Assembly: GCF_958298935.1 (NCBI RefSeq)
Contig: NC_084937.1
Location: forward strand, 28,157,568 to 28,221,567
Direction: 5' to 3'
DNA from: Phragmites australis
Taxonomy: Eukaryota; Streptophyta; Magnoliopsida; Poales; Poaceae
Length of the DNA stretch: 64,000 nucleotides
In this document: positions 61,553 to 64,000 of the stretch, piece after piece
Numbering within the stretch: position 1 is the first letter of the stretch
Layout of the letters: each line of letters begins with the position of its first letter
The notes under the pieces: generated by a model
Told to the model about the DNA's origin: nothing
What the model saw: only the letters and a program-made list of their open reading frames with translations
Database searches by the model: none
Translations under genes and position numbers: made by a program

Positions 61553-64000
61553 TGAAAGTGCATCTAGCCCCTATGTGTGGTTTTGGTAATTAATGACAAT
61601 ACATATGGACTAACAATGTTGTTGAGATTGTTAGTAGGTTGTTCAATAGGTGATGCATGGAGAAGAGACATGCATGAACTCTAGGTGAATAGGAAGATTG
61701 AAAGTACATCAAGATGAATGAGCTCTATCGGATGTGATGCATAGAGGAGAAATATGCATCTAGATAAATGAGCTTTTAGTGATGCTCATAAGAAGAAGAA
61801 GAAGCTCAATAAGATTAGCAATAAGCTTGAAGGCTAAGTTACTTGTGGAGATCAAGTAACTAAAGGTATGTCTTGTTAATAGAGTTTTATGGACTAACCC
61901 GTGTGCTATGTGTTTAATAATGAATGGGGTTAGGTTCTATATGAAGATTGACAATATGCGTGAAGGCTAATAAGTTACTTGTGAAGATCAAGTAACTTAA
62001 GGTATAAATATTGTCATTTAGGTTTTACGGACTAACCCATGTGCTTTGTGCTTGAGAGTGAGTTAGGGTTAGGATCTATAAGAAGGCATAAGTTGAATTG
62101 AAATCACATATGCCAAGAGTGAAGAACAAAAGTGGACTCCATATATGAAAAAGTGAATTCCTTGAAGATGTCGAATACAAAGTGGTTTTCTATGGCAAAA
62201 TGGTGAAGGGCAAGCAAGACTCGGCTGCGATGGACCATCCGTGGTGAAGGGCAAGCAAATGGCTTGGCGCCGAAGGACCAAGGCGATGGTGAAGAGCGAG
62301 TGAAGGCTTTGCGCCGATGGACCGTGCGAGGCTATGGGAAGCTATGGATGATTCACATAAATCATATGAAGAATCAAGAAGAGATGGAGTGCAGATTTTA
62401 TAGAAGTTAGCAACCCTCAAGGTTTGAAAGAAAAAGAAGCGGTACTTGAAAGTTTTCAAATGCTCAAAGTGGTTCAAATGAGTTTTATCTTTGAATTTGA
62501 GTATAGGTATGCCGCACTATTAAGAGGGATGCAACGTGAGCTAATTGTCGTGTCTCAGTGCTCAAGAGTTCCCAACCAAACCCAAAGTGAGAGTTTGTTG
62601 TTAAGAGTCCGGAGCGGAAAGTGCGGAAGTGTCCAAAATAGGTTTTGGAGTGTTCCTAATTTGATCCTATGTCTTTTAGGTCATGAATTCAGTTGGGATG
62701 TGTAGCCCTCTGAATAAGCTTTCCATAGAGTCCAAAATCGTCGAAATCGGACTCCGGGATCAAAAGTTATCGCCGTTTTTCGGAGGTCAGCTGTGCTGTA
62801 CTCGGAGACTCCGGTGAAGACCGGATTCTCCGGTACCTGGAAAGGCCGGAGACTCCGGTGTAGTCCGGATACTCCGGTGAAGTCCGGATACTCCGGTACC
62901 TGGAGTGGCCAGAGACTCCGGGAAGTCTCCGGGGGTGTTTTCTGGGTTAAGTGTCGACCGGAGACTCCGGTGTAGGCCGGATACTCCGGTAAAAGTCCAG
63001 AAAAGAGCGTAACGGCTAGTTCTGACATATTCTGTGACCGTTCTGACGCCGTATTTGGATTTAGGGCCGGATACTCCGGTGTTCACCGGATACTCCGGCC
63101 AGTTCTGTCAAAAACAGTAACGGCTAGTTGTTTGGAGTGGGTTATTTATACCCCACTCACCCCATCCTTTGGGGCTGCTGGAAGGGCACGAAAAGAACAC
63201 ATTTTTAGAGCCAAAAGAACCTCTCCCACTCCATTCTAGTGTGTGATTTGAGAAGAAAAGTGAGTTGGGTTGAGAGATTGGAAGATTGAGTGCAAGTGAA
63301 ACAAAATCCGATCTTGAGCACTTGAGTTCTCGGCAAGAAGTTTGATTGCGTTTGTTACTCTTGGAGGTGAAGCCTCCTAGCCGGCTAGGTGTTGCCCGGT
63401 GAGCTCCCGCGCGTGTGGTGAGCCGCGGGAAAGTTTGTGAAGGTCGATCTCACCTCCGAAAGGGAAGAGATAAAGCTAGTGGATCGAGGAAAGCGGTTGA
63501 AAGAGACCCGGCTCGTTGGAGCTTCCTCAACGGAGACGTAGGATTCACGGTGGTGAATCCGAACTTCGGGAAACAAATCTTTGTGTCTCCTCTATTGTTT
63601 CCTTACTTTTATGTTCTTGCTCAAATCTTTGTGCATATTGCTCGATCTACTTGTTTGTGTGTATTTGAGTGTAGGTTCTTCGTGAATCTACTTGGAATCA
63701 TCTCCGGGAACACACGACATCACTTGGTTTGAGCTAGAACTCTCCACTCATTAATTTTATTCAGTTTCGGGCTCTGTTCTGTACAGAAACCGGAGAATCC
63801 GGACTTTACCGGAGTTTCCGGACCTGTACACACCGGAGTATCCGGACTACACCGGAGACTCCGGGGTGAACAGTAATTCCAGGCATATGAACAGTATTTT
63901 CAGCCTTTTTCAATTTAAGTTTTATTGCATATCTCTTGCTAGAATTGAGTAATTTTTGTCACCTTAGGATTGTAATTTCCACACTTATTTAGGGTGATTG
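61553..64000 (+). repeat. 3' LTR of the young element (partial)
   Basis: It repeats 52427 onward with an 8-base deletion near 61725 and five noticed substitutions (for example ggaggtcagc for ggaggttagc, gatctcacc for gatctcgcc). The window ends about 150 bases before its expected end. Confidence 0.95.

Larger units (their letters stand above)
52427..64000 (+). mobile_element. Young gag-only LTR retrotransposon (partial at right edge)
   Basis: A 5' LTR (52427-55035), a primer-binding site, an intact Gag, a long non-coding stretch, a polypurine tract and a 3' LTR (from 61553, running off the window) are all in order. The LTRs start tgaaag and end ctttca. By eye they differ by five substitutions and one 8-base deletion across about 2.4 kb, so insertion was recent. 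No reverse transcriptase, integrase or protease motif is visible between the Gag stop and the PPT, so it would need pol from another element. It is inserted in the protease region of an older gypsy element. The flank before it is ggggt. Confidence 0.9.

Noticed and set aside
1..64000. tRNA, rRNA or snRNA genes
   Set aside because: I looked for box B-like and cloverleaf sequence and saw none that I could support. The tRNA-like matches are retroelement primer-binding sites. A covariance-model scan would decide.

Overview
This is plant nuclear DNA from a grass (Poaceae). The genes have short GT-AG introns, GC-rich coding sequence and AU-rich introns. One of them is recognisably the grass TILLER ANGLE CONTROL 1 gene, and the spaces between genes are packed with nested LTR retrotransposons, a Mutator-like element and small inverted-repeat elements. 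The species cannot be fixed from the sequence alone. Four host genes are supported: a CYP78A cytochrome P450 (+, 16348-18051, 2 exons), a TBC-domain Rab GTPase-activating protein (-, 29280-33570, 5 exons), a plastid-targeted 6-phosphogluconolactonase (-, 39500-41826, 3 exons) and TAC1 (-, 45776-47268, 4 coding exons). They do not form a pathway. They act in organ growth, vesicle traffic, the oxidative pentose phosphate pathway and shoot architecture respectively. Their order looks like an ancestral grass gene block, which I recall as lying on rice chromosome 9 around TAC1; that is memory, not a search result. Layout: 1-837 is the 3' end of a chromodomain Ty3/gypsy element with its LTR. 1597-2842 and 3017-3494 are two inverted-repeat elements. 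3780-14393 is an old Ty3/gypsy element (LTR ends tgtcgg...ctcgaca, flanks gaatt/aaatt) that carries gag remnants, antisense ORF remnants and nested LTRs, including a solo LTR at 11034-11805 with a perfect CTCTT target duplication. 16.2-18.1 kb is CYP78A. 19897-20940 is an inverted-repeat element with GC-rich cargo. 22540-27739 is a Mutator-like element with about 150-bp TIRs, invaded by a copia LTR and gag fragment. 29.3-33.6 kb is the TBC gene. 36.06-37.4 kb is another copia fragment. 38.9-41.8 kb is PGL and a degenerate copy of its last exon. 43.9-45.6 kb is a gypsy 3' end lying just downstream of TAC1. 49.7-52.4 kb is a gypsy LTR-gag-protease segment, cut by a very young LTR element that runs from 52427 past the window end. 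The most notable part of the window is this young element. Its LTRs are about 2.6 kb and differ by only a handful of bases. It has an intact 699-residue Gag with three zinc knuckles, no recognisable pol, and about 4.3 kb of AT-rich sequence. That AT-rich part holds two unusual repeat systems: CCGGA-TCCGG palindromes that also fill the LTR U3, and a run of motifs copying the LTR/primer-binding-site junction (ctttcaattggtatc). The junction-like motif also occurs near the polypurine tract of a second, older copia fragment (24.4-24.8 kb). Palindrome-rich repeats just upstream of the TATA box recur in three LTR families here.
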